A stretch of DNA of 64,000 nt from Dugong dugon. Taxonomy: Eukaryota; Chordata; Mammalia; Sirenia; Dugongidae. The stretch is from assembly GCA_030035585.1 (NCBI GenBank), contig CM057482.1, positions 42,079,501-42,143,500 on the forward strand. The letters run 5' to 3'. Within the stretch, counting starts at the first letter, position 1. Every line of letters starts with the position of its first letter. Positions 45,566 to 57,962 of this stretch are shown here, piece after piece. A model generated the notes under the pieces. That model saw nothing but the letters and a program-made list of their open reading frames with translations, did not search any database and had not been told where the DNA came from. A program made the position numbers and the translations under genes.

Positions 45566-45899
45566 TTGTTGTTAGCTGCTGTCAAGTCAGCCCCAACTCA
45601 TGGTGACCCTATGTATAACAAAACAAAATGATGTCAGGTCCTGCACCATCTTCATGATCCTTGGTATGTTTGAGTTCAGTTGGAAAAATATTCTGCTCTA
45701 ATCCGTAGGGTTTTTGTTGGCTAATTTTCAGAAGTAGATCACCGGGCCTTTTTTTCCTAGCATGTCTCAGTCTGAAAGCTCTGCTGAAACCTGTCCACCA
45801 TGGGTGACCCTACTGGCATTTGAAATACTGGTGACATAGCTTCCAGCATCACAGCAACATGCAAGCCATCACAGTATGACAAACTGACAGATGGGTGGT
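45566..45899 (-). mobile_element. Internally deleted RTE element, second copy
   Basis: Minus-strand order: the 5'-like block (45899 to about 45688; ATCTGTCAGTTTGTCATACT, GACAGGTTTCAGCAGAGCTT, CTACTTCTGAAAATTAGCC), then directly the RTE 3' end (45680 to 45566; CAAGGATCATGAAGATGG, GTCACCATGAGTTGGGGC). It matches the block at 42700-42905, and its left piece ends at about the same base (..GCAGAATATT versus ..ACAGAACATT). The retained 3' piece is shorter than in the other copy. Confidence 0.7.
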
Positions 45900-46059
45900 G
45901 ATTAACTGTCTATATTACCTGCTAAAATCTATTAAGGACAGTGACAGTGTTAGTTACCTTTACCAACACACCCTCAATACTTAGCATAGTGTCTGCAAAA
46001 TGGTAGGTACTCAAGATATCATTTGAACAGCGGATCTCAAACAACCAATGACTTAGTTT

Positions 46060-46145
46060 TGTCTCCTAGACTGTACTCATTCATTCTGCAAATACGTATT
46101 AAGTTGCCTTCTGTGTGCCAGGCCTCACACCAGCAGGATGAGGTT
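46060..46145 (+). mobile_element. L2-like ancient LINE end
   Basis: TCATTCATTCTGCAAATACG, TAAGTTGCCTTCTGTGTGCC and AGGCCTCACACCAG follow the common L2 3' pattern. Confidence 0.5.
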
Positions 46146-46660
46146 AAACAACACACAAATTCCCATGAGGCAAGCCAGGCTCAGACTCTGAGATTTCCTT
46201 GCAGATCAAGTGGTCCAGGCTCAAAGTTAATAGGCGAAGCTTTAAGATGCGTAGAGCAGAGAGAGGAGACAACCATAGGCAAGAAAGACATTAAGGCCAT
46301 GAGAAAGGAAGAAACAAGGAATGGATTCCCAAGTGAGGAGCGCAGGTCTTCAGATGCCTCTACCTATTCTCTGCTCTGGTTTATCACTGGGACTGACTGT
46401 GGAAAGACAGTGGCTAACAGGTGTGCTGGCTGCCCTGATGAGGTGGGGCTCCACAGGTGTTCAAAGTTCTTGCTTGCAGCCCCTACAGAGAGCTGGGTCC
46501 TTAGGGAGTTCTCACAGCACCAACAGCTGATTCCTTCTCCTTACCCAACCAGGTCAGTGTGAGCAGACAGCTGCCCCTTTCATTTAACGCTTTGTTTGCC
46601 TTGGCCGGAACAGTGAAGACTCTATTTAATGAAGACCACATACCCTCGGTTAGTTCCCAC
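46146..46660. other. No feature recognised (179-codon open frame)
   Basis: A plus-strand open frame spans 46023-46562. It starts inside the old L2-like piece, has no recognisable domain or signal peptide, and no upstream promoter or splice context was identified. Treated as a chance frame. Confidence 0.45.
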
Positions 46661-46664
46661 TCAA

Positions 46665-46790
46665 CCACTGATTAGCTCAGTGACCTTGGGCAAATCACTT
46701 CTCTGAATGTCATTCCTTCATTTATGCAATGAGGAGACTAATTTCTGTTCATTCTTACCTTATAAGTTTCTTAATGATAAAAAGACCAGT
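46665..46790 (+). mobile_element. MIR-like ancient SINE
   Basis: AGTGACCTTGGGCAAATCAC, CTTCTCTGAATGTCATTCC and TATGCAATGAGGAGACTAAT match the MIR core and 3' order. Confidence 0.7.
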
Positions 46791-47241
46791 CGAGATCTGA
46801 GAGAAAAGCATCTCGTCTAAGCATGATGGCTAAGGGAGAGGATTATGTGAAGAAAATGTTTTTCTTCCCAACTTTCTTTTCAAAATGAAGATGGTGATAA
46901 AAATGATAGGGATTGGGTAAATAGCTATAACGGTGTATACTCATTCAGCAAATTATTAAGTACTTATGATGTACCTGTCCCTTAATGGTAATTTATCATC
47001 ACACACAACATTTTTCCAAGTGAGGAATTCAAAGAAATGGCTGGACATCAATAAAATCACTTCTCAGGAGCGATGTAGACAAGGAATTTGTAGACTTTAC
47101 TGAGAAAATGCGTTCCTAAGTGAGGAGAAGTCATTTCCTCCTTCTGCTGTATCAGCTTACTCTTAAAACTGTAAGCTTGCTGCACGTGTATTTAAATGAC
47201 ATAAATCCTGTAAAATAAAATATCAAACTGACACTTTAAAG

Positions 47242-47420
47242 CAGTGGTTCTCAAAGTGTGGTCCCTAGACCAGCAGCATCAGTATCGCCTAGAACATTAT
47301 TAGAAATGCAAATCCTCAGCCCGCTCTGACCCTGCTGTATCAGAAACTTTGGGAGTGGGCCCAGGAACTTAGGTTTTAACAAGCCTTCCAGGTGTTTCTG
47401 AGGCTGCTAAGATGCTTTAA
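47242..47420 (+). mobile_element. MER5A-like hAT-Charlie DNA transposon fragment
   Basis: Starts with the MER5-type terminal sequence CAGTGGTTCTCAAAGTGTGG, continues TAGAAATGCAAATCCTCAG and AACAAGCCTTCCAGGTG. The expected complementary terminus is not preserved at the right, so the 3' end is decayed. Non-autonomous; encodes nothing. Confidence 0.88.
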
Positions 47421-47735
47421 ACAAGGGCGAGGCAGACTGAAAGACTCAGATTTAGTGTGTGGCCAAATGCCTCAAGATAGATGAAACAAAAAGGTTTAAT
47501 TTCTCATCCTGCAACAAGGAAGGTTTCCACAATTATTTGGAAATACTTTACACACTCTCTTAAATAGAATAGCTTTGGTTACTACAAGACTATCTTGGTT
47601 ATTATATTTTATATCTCTTTAAAAATTAATGTGATACTAAAACCTCTAGTAGTGCCTGAATGGGGGGAAAAAAAACACTATCTGAAAGTTTCATTTTTGC
47701 ATCTCTCCTTAATACCCAGGCGAGAGATTGTCAAA

Positions 47736-47956
47736 GACCCCTGGTGGTACAGTGATTAAAGCATTCTGTTGCTAACCAAAAGGTTGGCCGTTCGAAACCA
47801 CCAGCAGCCTCATGGAAGAAAGATACGGCAGTCTACTTCCCTGAAGATTTACAGCCTTGGAAACCCTGTGGGGCAGTTCTGCTCTGTCCTATAGGATCGT
47901 TATGAGTCAGAATTGACTCAGCAGCAGGAGGTTTTTGCTTTTGTTTTTGTTTGTTT
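47736..47956 (+). mobile_element. AfroSINE, long-body type
   Basis: CCTGGTGGTACAGTGATTAA head, GTTCGAAACC B box, GGAAGAAAGATACGGCAGTC body, AATTGACTCAGCAGCAGG tail with GTTT-rich end. Perfect 14-bp target duplications GAGAGATTGTCAAA at 47722-47735 and 47957-47970. Confidence 0.97.
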
Positions 47957-47970
47957 GAGAGATTGTCAAA

Positions 47971-48806
47971 AACGTTTTGATTTAAAGCATCATATTAATA
48001 AAATAGTGAAGAAACAAATTAAGGAAGCAAATGAGTTAAAAAAGACAGGAATTTTACTATTAAAACTTCTTTATTCAAGCACTATCTGTATCAGACTGTG
48101 TTATAATTTTTATTGTTTTTATAAACTTTGTAAATAAATGTTGCGAACAATGAAATGTTAGCTGTGAAAATATAGTTGAGAAGTAAAACTTATCCTAAAT
48201 TCTTAAGTGTAAACGTAAGTGTCAATGACGAACGACTAGTGTCAATGACTAATGTCAAACTCCCATCAAAGCCAAAACACTAAGTTCTCTGGAGTTTTTT
48301 GCACTTTAAATACAAGAGCAGGGCAAAGAAGTTTTTCAATGAAATGCTTCTCTTTATGTTAGTTTGCGTGGCCGTGAAGTCGCTCTTGGAAGTCATGCTC
48401 AGCATCAGCCACGTCAAATACAGACCCCGCTCGTGTTTCAGAAGTCAGAAGATGATAAGTAACTCCTACTTTTGTTGTATCAAAATTTCCCAAAGCATCC
48501 ATCCCAAAGTTGATCTGGGATCCATTTTAGGGACCCCCTAGTTTGTTTTATTTATCCAGCAGAAACCTCTAGTAAGGACAGTTTCTCATTCTTTTGCAGT
48601 ATCATGACACCTTAATATGGCCCTTTACCCTACCATGTTCATGTCTAAGAGCAATTCACTAAATAGATGCACAGGCAAAATCAACTGGTGCTAATACCGC
48701 TAACTCAGCAGGTACTAATGTGAAAATAAAGACAGCCACAAATTAAACAGCTGGTGCTATGCCTGCTCTGTCTTTTTCTTAATTAATGTGAATACAAACT
48801 GATCGG
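47971..48806. other. No feature recognised
   Basis: Unique-looking sequence. Two near-copies of GTGTCAATGAC lie at about 48220 and 48240. Confidence 0.4.
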
Positions 48807-48817
48807 TGCTATGTACA

Positions 48818-49024
48818 AGGAGCCATGATGGGGCAGTGGTTAAGTGCTCGGCTGCTGATCAGAAGGTCAGTGGTTCAAACCCACAAGCCACTCCGCAGAA
48901 GAGAGATGTAGCAGTCTGCTTCTGTAAAGATTCAGAGCCTTGGAAACCGTACAGGGCTGATGGGCCCTTACAGGGTTGCTGAGTTAAAATCGACTGGCTG
49001 GCAATGGGTTTGGCTGGTTTTGGA
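48818..49024 (+). mobile_element. AfroSINE, long-body type
   Basis: GGAGCCATGATGGGGCAG head, GTTCAAACCC B box, GAGAGATGTAGCAGTCTGC body. The GGCAGTTCTACTC block is partly deleted. Target duplication TGCTATGTA at 48807-48815 and 49025-49033. Confidence 0.93.
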
Positions 49025-49033
49025 TGCTATGTA

Positions 49034-49900
49034 TAGACTCACATTTAATCAAATGGGGTCTATGGAAAACTGTCCTTTTGAGATGCTGTATATTTGCATG
49101 CATTTGCAACCTTGGATTATAATTTCCCTTCTATTTTACCTTTCCTAACTCTCTTATGCTGATTTTTATCATTTAAATCTATATTGAAAATGATGGCACA
49201 GATGGTTGAAGAATGAAAAATGAAGCACACTTGAAAGAAAATTTAACTGAATTCATGGTGACCAGTAGTTCTGATGTGCAGTTCCAATAGTTGCCTCTTC
49301 CTGAATTCCATAAAGATCCCTAGATACTATTTTGATTTTAATTCCATCCACCTAATTTTTATGCTTACCTAGTATAAACAATATTACATTGCTTTCTATC
49401 TTCACTAACACTGTATCTAATGAACCAACCCTGGGGATATCAAAAAGGCCAATTAGTTCAGCTCTTCAATGGACTTAACTGAGAACTTAATGGCGAGCTG
49501 GAGACATTATTGCAAAAAATTAATACAAGGAATTCTTTCTCACGTGGCATCTGAGAAATGAAAGCCTGCTGCTGGCCTGTGTCTTCCATCAGTTAGCACT
49601 TTCTGTCTCACATAAGGCAGTATGAGATTGTAAGTTATCCTAAGAATTTGATGGGTCTTCCCATTTAGGAGGGGAAAAGAAGATAACATTATGCACTGGG
49701 TTGAACAGTTGTTCCTGCAAACTGACAGAAATAATCAGGTGTTCCAGCATCATATCATATGAGTTGTCCAGGCAGCACAAGCAATATGGTCAAACCAGTA
49801 GGCTTAGAAAACTAACCCAATACAGCCTTGCTAAAAACAATTTAAATATCTGTTAAATCCCTCATCCAAGGAACTACATATACCTTAGCACAACAATCGA
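49034..49900. other. No feature recognised
   Basis: Unique-looking AT-rich sequence. Confidence 0.4.
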
Positions 49901-49929
49901 ATTATGAGAATGCATAAAGTTGTGAAAAA

Positions 49930-50235
49930 TTAACAATCATCTTAATGCTAAATGGGGGATTGATTCAATAAAATGTAGGCAGCCATAAAATGAAATATTC
50001 AACACATGCACTGTAATTTGTAAGTACAGCAACATATATGACATAAGAAGATATCTGTGACATATTTAAGTAAAAAAACAGATTGCACTAGCATATTTCA
50101 GTGTGCCTCAATATTTTAAAAAAATATATGTGTGGTGTGTCTATACCAAATGTTCTCTAAACTGTTGGATGAGGTCATCTGTGGATGTTAGAATTATATT
50201 TCTTTTGTTTACTCTTTTCTTTTTATTCACTATTT
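49930..50235 (+). mobile_element. Old L1 (L1M-like) 3' tail
   Basis: GGGGGATTGATTCAATAAAA, AGGCAGCCATAAAATGAAAT, AGAAGATATCTGTGACATAT, then an A-rich AAAAAAATATATGTGTGG and CTTTTGTTTACTCTTTTC: the order of an old L1M 3'UTR. Confidence 0.6.
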
Positions 50236-52335
50236 TTTAATATGTCACCATTGAGGATGTATTGTTTTGTAACAAGAATAAAGCAATGAGTGTTAGTTAT
50301 ATATTTTTAATGAGGTACATTTTTGACAAAGTCAAAGAAAATATCACCAAGAGTGATCTTTTAAGTAGATCTATTATTTCTCAAGAAGGAAACTTTGTGC
50401 ATGAAAAACTACCCATGCATTTGGTAGAGTTTGGTGTGTGTTGTCCTTACAATGATTGTAGCTTCTCTCTCTTGGTATTAAAATTCCTAGCATGCTTTCA
50501 TCATTGTTTCTTGCTCTTCTTTAATGAGAAATCAGTATTTCTGCCTCTGGAATTTTACTACTACACAGGTGAAAGGTAGTCCCTCATTTGTGAACAGGGT
50601 TAAGTCCTAAATGTTTGTTCATAAGTTGGTAGTTTCCATCTCAGAATACATTTTCCCATAAAAACCATTACCCACCATTGTTTCGTTCCAAGACGCACTG
50701 AACTCATTTACATTTGGAGACAATCATTGTTCTAATAGGGAGCTTAGCCAGCTTGCAGCTAGTGTTTAGAGAACTGGCTTGGGCAGCCAGAAGTGAAGGG
50801 CTTCTCTCCCCCATTTCCTTCCCTATCTTCTTCCTCCTGTTTCTAATAAGCATTTGGGAGAGTGGTTTCCTGTCCCTGGCAGGAACTTCATGCAAGAGTG
50901 CAGGGCAGAGGCTGGGGGCGAGCCATGAGAAGGAGGAGGATTGGTGGGAGGGTGTCATCAAGGCTGAGCCCTCTAGGCAAAGGGAAGGAATCTTTGGGGG
51001 TCAAAGTGAACCTCTGCAGAACTGGGCCTCCTGGCACCGAAAGCCTCTGTGATAGGTCTTGATCCTGGACCAGAGTTAAGACTCTGAATCCTAGCTTGGC
51101 CACTCTCCAGCTGGGCAACTGGAAGCCTCAGCTCGCTTGACACCCACCATGAAGGGAATTACAGCCATCAGGCTTCCTTTCTCTTGCTTTCTCCACCTGA
51201 ACCAAGCACACAGTTTTCTTTTGATTTTCTTAGGATCATTCCTACTCACAAAACAGCAATAAAGGTGACAAGAGTAATAATAATGCTTAATTATACTGGC
51301 CTACAGCTTTATAGATTACAGAGCATTTTATAGACACCAACTCATTTGTCCTAGAAACTCAGGAATTATGTAAGTTTCCTATTTCTCCTTGTCACTTGTA
51401 GGAAAGACAAAGTCACAGGTTTATTAAGCACAAATGTCACTTCAGTCCTTTGTGTCCTCAGTGGTCCATTTCCATGGCAACTATCTTCCATTTTTCGCAA
51501 GGACATGGCAGCTCTGTAGATCAGGCTGGAGTAGTAGAGAAAAAAAAGAAACAGAGTGCTCCTATAATGCTTCTAGGTATCTGGAGCTGGGAATGAGGAG
51601 AGAATGAAGGAGAGGGAGAACTGGGAGAAGGCCTGGCATTAAGTACACCCCCCCCCCCCACTTCCTGTTGGGTAGACTTCCTGGAATCAACGATCTCACA
51701 GAGGGACCAGGAGAAGGAAATTAGGAAGGAGAAAATGTTTTGACCACCTGGCTGAGGTCCCTGTGTCTACGTGGCCTTCTGGAATATAAAGGGATATGTA
51801 AATATTGTATACAATGGAGTGTGTTTTAAGTCCTAAGTCATCACAGGATAGTTAACTTTTCATTTTGAAAAACACCTCCCTGGGGTTCGCCAGAAATATT
51901 TCATCACCACGTAGAGTCCTTCAACTGCTCAATGACCTACTCTGGACTCCCTTGTGTGTGCAAGGTGCTACTCTCTTCTTAATAATGTCAGAGGTATGTT
52001 AACTGCAATCACAAATTAGCTCTTATCATTTAGTGATACCATTAATTACCATAACACTTATTTATACATACTACTTAAAGTTTCAGGGTTCAGCTACCTC
52101 TGCTTCCAGAAGCAGAACTGCAAACACTTTTGAATGCTTGTGGGTATGCACTCTGGGCAACTGTGGAATGCAGGGATGCCTCAGAAGGCCCAGTGAAGAC
52201 AATTTGAGTGTTTGTTTAGAGTGTACAACAAACGCATAGAACAGTCAGAAAAATAGATTGAAAAGTTGCTTCAAATTTCCACTTCTTGGTGCTTAGGTAG
52301 AGTGAATATTGAGTGTGCAAACAATGTGTACCACT
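50236..52335. other. No gene recognised; mixed sequence
   Basis: Holds a GC-richer patch (about 50740-51130) with overlapping open frames on both strands, none recognisable. An old-repeat-like AATTATACTGGCCTACAGC segment lies near 51289-51430, and a C11-type run at about 51649-51659. Confidence 0.4.
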
Positions 52336-52347
52336 ATGGCTATATCA

Positions 52348-52525
52348 GAGTCCCTGGGTGGCACATATGGTTCAGTTCCAACCAACCCAGAGGCACCTTG
52401 CAAGATAGGCCTGGTGCTCTGCTTCCAAAAGATCGCAGCCTTGAAAACCCTGTGGAGCACAGTTTTGTTCTACACACATGGGGTCACCGTGAGTCAGAGT
52501 CAACTCAGTGGCAGCTAACAACAAC
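52348..52525 (+). mobile_element. AfroSINE, gag-body type
   Basis: GAGTCCCTGGGTGGCACATA head, AGAGGCACCTTGCAAGATAG body, TGGAGCACAGTTTTGTTCTA block, AGTCAACTCAGTGGCAGC tail. Approximate target duplications ATGGCTATATCA (52336-52347) and ATGGTTACATCC (52526-52537). Confidence 0.92.
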
Positions 52526-52609
52526 ATGGTTACATCCAAAATAGAAGGCCAAAAAAAAATTTCACCTGAATTATCCAAGATAAGCTTCTCAAGATGTAGT
52601 CAGAAGAAA

Positions 52610-52750
52610 CACCTGCAGTGCTTGTAAGCAAGGCCTGGGCCCCAACTCAGACCTGCTGAGTCAGAATCCCTCAGGGTGGTTCCTGAAATCTGCATTATTA
52701 ACAAACATTGGAATTAATGTAACATGCACCAAATTTTGAGAAACATGGTC
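52610..52750 (+). mobile_element. MER5-like DNA transposon fragment
   Basis: ACCTGCTGAGTCAGAATCCC, CTCAGGGTGGTTCCTGAAAT and AATTTTGAGAAACATGG follow the MER5A interior and its 3' terminus. The 5' end is missing. Confidence 0.65.
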
Positions 52751-53865
52751 CTGACCATCAGTGTCAAGAATTTATAGTAGAGACATGAGACCCTCTACGA
52801 TTCATTATATAGATGTCTTGTTTGTGTTAAGTGTGAAATTTTAGTTGACTATTTTAATCATTATAATGGATATTTCTGTGCTTTTATTTTTTTTTTTCTT
52901 GAAATTCCACATGTGGGAAAGAAATGCTCTTAGGAAGCCTATAATATAACATCCTTATTCTTAAAATTTTAAATCATTGCAAATACACATAAATCTATTG
53001 ATAAGAATATATTAAATACTTCCATACCCACCTAGGTATATTAAGTTAAGTGAAAAATTAAATGAAAAAATTTTCCCACTGAATTAAATGAAAAATAAAA
53101 TCCTTTGGTGCATTTATATCCTTGTTGCCATCAATACTATGCAATATGGCTTAAATTTTCACAAGAGTCCATGTAATGTGTATATTATATGTAAGATAGT
53201 ATAGGAATATAGAGCCATCTTATTTATTAAGAATTCTCTATAACCTTCCATCTTTTAAGTTACATTAAGAGATTGAGTATTTCAACACATATCTGAAAAT
53301 ATATAGCTGACTCTGCTTATTTATCATTGAGGACATTTATATTTCCCAACTTTATCAATAAAGAAAAATAAATAATTGGGAAAGAAGGGGAGGAGAGGAA
53401 AAAGAAATAAAGCTATGGTAGGAGGTTGTCCAGTCTGGAGAGCTTGATGACTGAGCCCTATTCAAAGTCACCAAAAGTATCAGTTGCCCAGAGTTTCTCC
53501 TCTCTGAATTTCCCATGGGCCTGAAAACCTAGCGTCAGTCACTCCCACGCACTTGCAAATTCAGCACCTCGCAAAGTCCCTACTGTTTTCTCCCCTGCGT
53601 CTCTACACACTTGATACACAAATCATGTGTTTTAAAAGTCATAATAACCACCAGGCTCACTAGGTTCCTCAAGCAGGTACAAAGGTGGAGTCATCATGCC
53701 TACCTGCTAACTAACAATTTGGGTAGAGAGCATATTACCATGCTTGATAAAATGTTTGAAAGGCAGATCCAGTTAACATAATACATAGGATGCTGAAGGA
53801 AGATGTTGGGCAAAAGGAAATGCTGCCTGTAAGTTTAGCCAAAATCCGACATAAAGTAATATGTG
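52751..53865. other. No feature recognised
   Basis: AT-rich, apparently unique. A short repeated ATTAAATGAAAAA word occurs twice near 53058-53096. Confidence 0.4.
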
Positions 53866-53869
53866 TTGA

Positions 53870-54080
53870 AGTATTTATTAAGAACTTACTGCATATCAGC
53901 CTCCATTATATTTCCTTGTATGCATTATTATAAATTATCATCATAATCCAGTAGGGCAGATAGGGTCACCTCTACTTTATATTCAAGGAAACGGGGACTC
54001 AAAAGTGTTGGAGAACTTACCCGTGTTTACGAAGCTGTTAAGTATAGGAACTGGATTCAAATCTAGAGCCATCGGTTGCA
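53870..54080 (-). mobile_element. MIR-like ancient SINE
   Basis: Plus strand TATTTATTAAGAACTTACTG, AATCCAGTAGGGCAGATAGG, CAAGGAAACGGGGACTC and GGAACTGGATTCAAATCTAG are the complement of a MIR in order. Confidence 0.65.
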
Positions 54081-54149
54081 AAAAGTTTTAAACTTTCCTC
54101 AACATTTCACTAGTTTTTACGAAAAAATATTTAGCACTTAGAGCCATAA

Positions 54150-54331
54150 CAAGGAGCCCCGGTGGCACAGTGGTTAAAGCCATCGACTGCTAACCGAAAG
54201 GTTGGCGGTTAGAAACCACTAGCAGCTCTGTGGGAGAAAGATGTGGCAGCCTGCTTCCGTAGAGATTTCCATCCTTGGAAACTCTATGAGGTCACTATGA
54301 GTCAGAACTGACTCGATGGCAGTGGGTTTTT
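54150..54331 (+). mobile_element. AfroSINE, long-body type
   Basis: AAGGAGCCCCGGTGGCACAG head, GGGAGAAAGATGTGGCAGCC body, GACTCGATGGCAGTGGG tail. The GGGGCAGTTCTACTCTGTCC block is deleted. Perfect 11-bp target duplications TTAGAGCCATA at 54138-54148 and 54332-54342. Confidence 0.96.
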
Positions 54332-54342
54332 TTAGAGCCATA

Positions 54343-57300
54343 CCAGTGGCAATTTTGATTAAGAATCCGCCTACTATCTTTGCTCTAACTAGGCCACACC
54401 TCTTCCAATTGCTTGAGGCTCATTCAACTATTTGCTAATCTGGTTTCTGGCTTATCCATAGTACCTTCTTCTATTCTACTACGTTCTAGTAATTAATTCA
54501 TCAAATTTTTGTCGAGTACTATCATACGGCACACTCTGTGTTCTTAAGGTTGTCTTGGGTCCTCCCAACTTATGAATATACATTTTTATGAAAGCTTCTT
54601 AACTCATCTGCTACATTCATCAAAATGGAGACTAACTATACTAAACCTCTATTTTGCATCTATCATTTAAAAGATCAAAAGGAATGCAGTAGAAAACATC
54701 AGTGTGCATTGCAGTACTAAAGCAGACATTATTTTGGAAACTCATTTCAGTTACACACATGCCTTTGCAGTTGTGTTGCAATGGAAAATATATTTCTTAC
54801 CGTTGGGTCACATCCAACACTTTGAAAAACACGACCCTGTACTAAAGTTTCTTGAAACCAGCGAGTATGTCTTTTTATTTTCACATCTCCAGTTAAGTAC
54901 AGGCTGCCATTCAGTTGGGTGGACTATTACCTCTAATTCTGAAGGCAACTTCATAGCTTGTTGATTCCAAATACCGGCTTTAAGAATTGCAAATGACGTT
55001 CTGACGTTCTTAATGTGATTGTCTATTCCTTCATTTATCAGTGCATTATCGGCCAGTGGGCTATCTGGATAGCATAATGCAGTGACTTTTTGTAAAGGAA
55101 AAGAAATCTTTCATTAGTAATGCACTCATTTATTACTTTCCAAAACACTTTTCATCATGTGGACACGATCTTAGCACCTTGAATGTTAATTATCCACTTA
55201 GACAATACTGAGTATTCCTGTGGGGAAAATGTATTTTATGAGTGAGTCTGGAGGAAAAAAAAATGTTCAGAAAAATCTCTTTTCAGTATGATTTAGGCAA
55301 GGTCTACTCTGGAACGTCACATGAAATAGAGGACTCCAGGTCAAACCCCAGATTTTTTGCCCACCTCATGTTTGCATAGTTTCCCGGAGTCCGGATGTTT
55401 TTTGTAAATTATTTTTTGAAATGAATGTCTGAATTATGTCACATCATAACTTGGTAATACAGAAACAATAATATGATAGAAAATATGGAAACCACGCCTG
55501 TCTTCCACAATGTATACCCAAGAGATTTTGTTTAGAAGTGAGCACATACTATCAAGAGGAGGAGAGATTTGACGTCAGAAAAACGCTGGATTGGTTGGAG
55601 CTGGGGTTTGGGTGGGAAAGGACTTTATAAATAATGAAGGAAATCACAGTTTCCAGAGGAAAGCAGTCCTAGAGAGTGGGCCACTGTCACACGCCAGCAT
55701 TAAAGTAGAATGTTAAAGATGAGAAAGACGATATACATTCACATCTCTTCTGGGCATTGAGACAATCTCTTAGTGTTGGATAGATTAAAAATCAGCCTTG
55801 TTTACGTCGCCTTTTTAGTCACAACTTGTTTTTGCCTAGAATGGACTCAAACACTATAGAGAGAAAAAAAAAAAAGTGTTTGCCAGATTTCCAATTCATT
55901 TGGAAATACTTGCCCTTGTAGACAGAGACAGGGCCTGCTTGGGTTTGTTATTACTCAACATTCTCTTTGGCCACAACACTCAATGTTTGCCACCAACACT
56001 CTCCAAGGTTCAACCTGAGCATATCCACGTATTGCAGATTGTTGAGTTCAAATCTGTGATTAGAAAGAAAAACGTGGCTTCTGCATCACAGGAACTGAGG
56101 CCTCAGCAGCATTATGACCATTTGCAACACCAGATTTGGAATTGAGAGTGTGATTAGATCAAGAACAGAAATACTATAGAAAGAACAATGAATTGTTCTA
56201 AAATGTTGCAGGATCTCACACTTTAAGTGGCCTAGGTAAGTGTAGGATTTTAAGGTTGTAAATAAACAGCTAGTCCCAACATCCCTAAACATGTCCTGGG
56301 AGATGCCCCTGCCACCTGCTCTCACACAGTGATTGAAATACAAAGAGTGCCTGGAGGAGGAGGGCAGAGGGATACGTCCTACATCCAAGAGCCCTCTCCA
56401 CCCACCTTTATTCCCATGACACTTTATCCAAAGTACTGAAATGCCTGTTTCACATGCCACCCCTCATTCCATCCTCAGTGATGTAAAAAAGACCTGGAGG
56501 AGAATAAGGATTCGTTAGTCTCAATGGCTGTTTTCCATTACCCAGGCATTCCTGTTCCTGACTTCATGACTCATTGTATGAGTCATCTTCCACGTGGGGA
56601 GCAGGGGGATAATTGTTACAATTCATTGTTGTGTGTTATTATTATTATTTTTTCTTGTATAGCCACCTGGCCTCACATTCACTGAATTCCAATCAGTGGC
56701 ATGAAGAAAATCTGGTTACCCCACTCTCCAAAACATTATAAAAGACATGCTATATATAGTAGACAGTGAACTGAAAAGCTAACCCTAATACTGACTAAAA
56801 TTCTTTTTGCTTTAGGGAAAATGTCCTTCTGTAATCAAAGCCCCTACTGACAACTTTCTCCCCCAGAAGATAAACATCGTCAACATTGGAAAGGCTGTCC
56901 AACCATTCACTGAAATCGTACCCTCTGGTTCCTTGCTAAATAGGATCATATATGACCAACCAACACAAGCTGTCCAAAATCGATCTCAAATACTTGGATG
57001 ATTCTCACCAAAACTTGGTCTTGCAATTACAACACACCAGGTGAGCAGCCCCTGACCTTTCCCAGGGCCCCCCTAGTTTCACCTCAGCCACTGATGAGTT
57101 AATATGTGCAACAAGACCATGCGTGTTTGGGTAATTTACTTATTAAAAACATTAAAAGCTTTTGGCTCTTTGGCATCCAAAGAAAAAGCAAAGCAATCGA
57201 GTGACTCCTGACCCCAGCTTATCAGATGACGGTGTCATGCTGTCAAGGCCTCATGGCTGACCATGCAGGGAAGTCTCATTTTATAGGTGTTTATAGCAAT

Positions 57301-57954
57301 TTAAGGTTCACACTGCTGATCTGTGTCAACACCAGGCGATGCAGGTCAACTGGCCGGGTTAGTGGGGCTGAGCCCAAGAAGAGAAACAATGGAGAGAAAA
57401 AATGTATCTGATTAGCATTATATGTATATATGTATTTTTTAAACAATTTTTACAGCTTTTTTTAATCAAAGAGAACAAATAAAACAGAGGAAAGCAGTCA
57501 TCCCTTGTACATTTTCATCTATGGAGATCAGTAATTCAGAGTCTATTGTTTTAAATTCCTAAGTATTATGGCTATCAGCTTGGACTCCTTGGGTCCCTGG
57601 AGAAAATGGTCCCAGCTTTTTGCAAAATCAGCATTTTTTTTTCAGCCCTAGTGTTTTAAGAAAGAAGACCATTGCTTTGTTCAGATGAAAAGGTTACGTG
57701 AGTTGTTGAATTAATTTTGTGTAGAGGGGTGTGTGGATTAATACAGTACTTCATATAGTGTGTGTGCCTGTTAGTATAGTACTTCATCGGTGGTGTGTAC
57801 GTATGTATGTGTGTGAGTGTGCCTACACAGCATCTAAATTGCAGGCACTAGAAATACATTATCCCCATATAATTGCTTTCTGTCTGGAGTCAGGGAGTCT
57901 GGGCTGAGCACTGAAAAGAGGAACAAATTTTTTTGGTTACTTCGGAAATTACTA
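54343..57954. other. Long stretch without recognised transposons
   Basis: About 3.6 kb of unique-looking sequence, base composition fairly even. Open frames at 55876-56145 (plus) and 56086-56460 (minus) have no recognisable domain. A TTA repeat lies at 56637-56650 and a TATATATA word near 56752. Two similar words, AGTACTTCATATAGTGTG and AGTACTTCATCGGTGG, lie at about 57743 and 57777. Confidence 0.4.
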
Positions 57955-57962
57955 CATTTGAT

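Noticed and set aside
46023-46562. 179-codon plus-strand open frame, the longest in the window
   Set aside because: It starts inside an old L2-like repeat and has no recognisable domain, signal peptide or gene context. In 64 kb a frame of this size can occur by chance.
47234-47422. CTTTAAAG / CTTTAAAC as an 8-bp target duplication of the MER5A-like element
   Set aside because: The right terminus of the element is not preserved, so the right-hand copy cannot be shown to lie at the true end.
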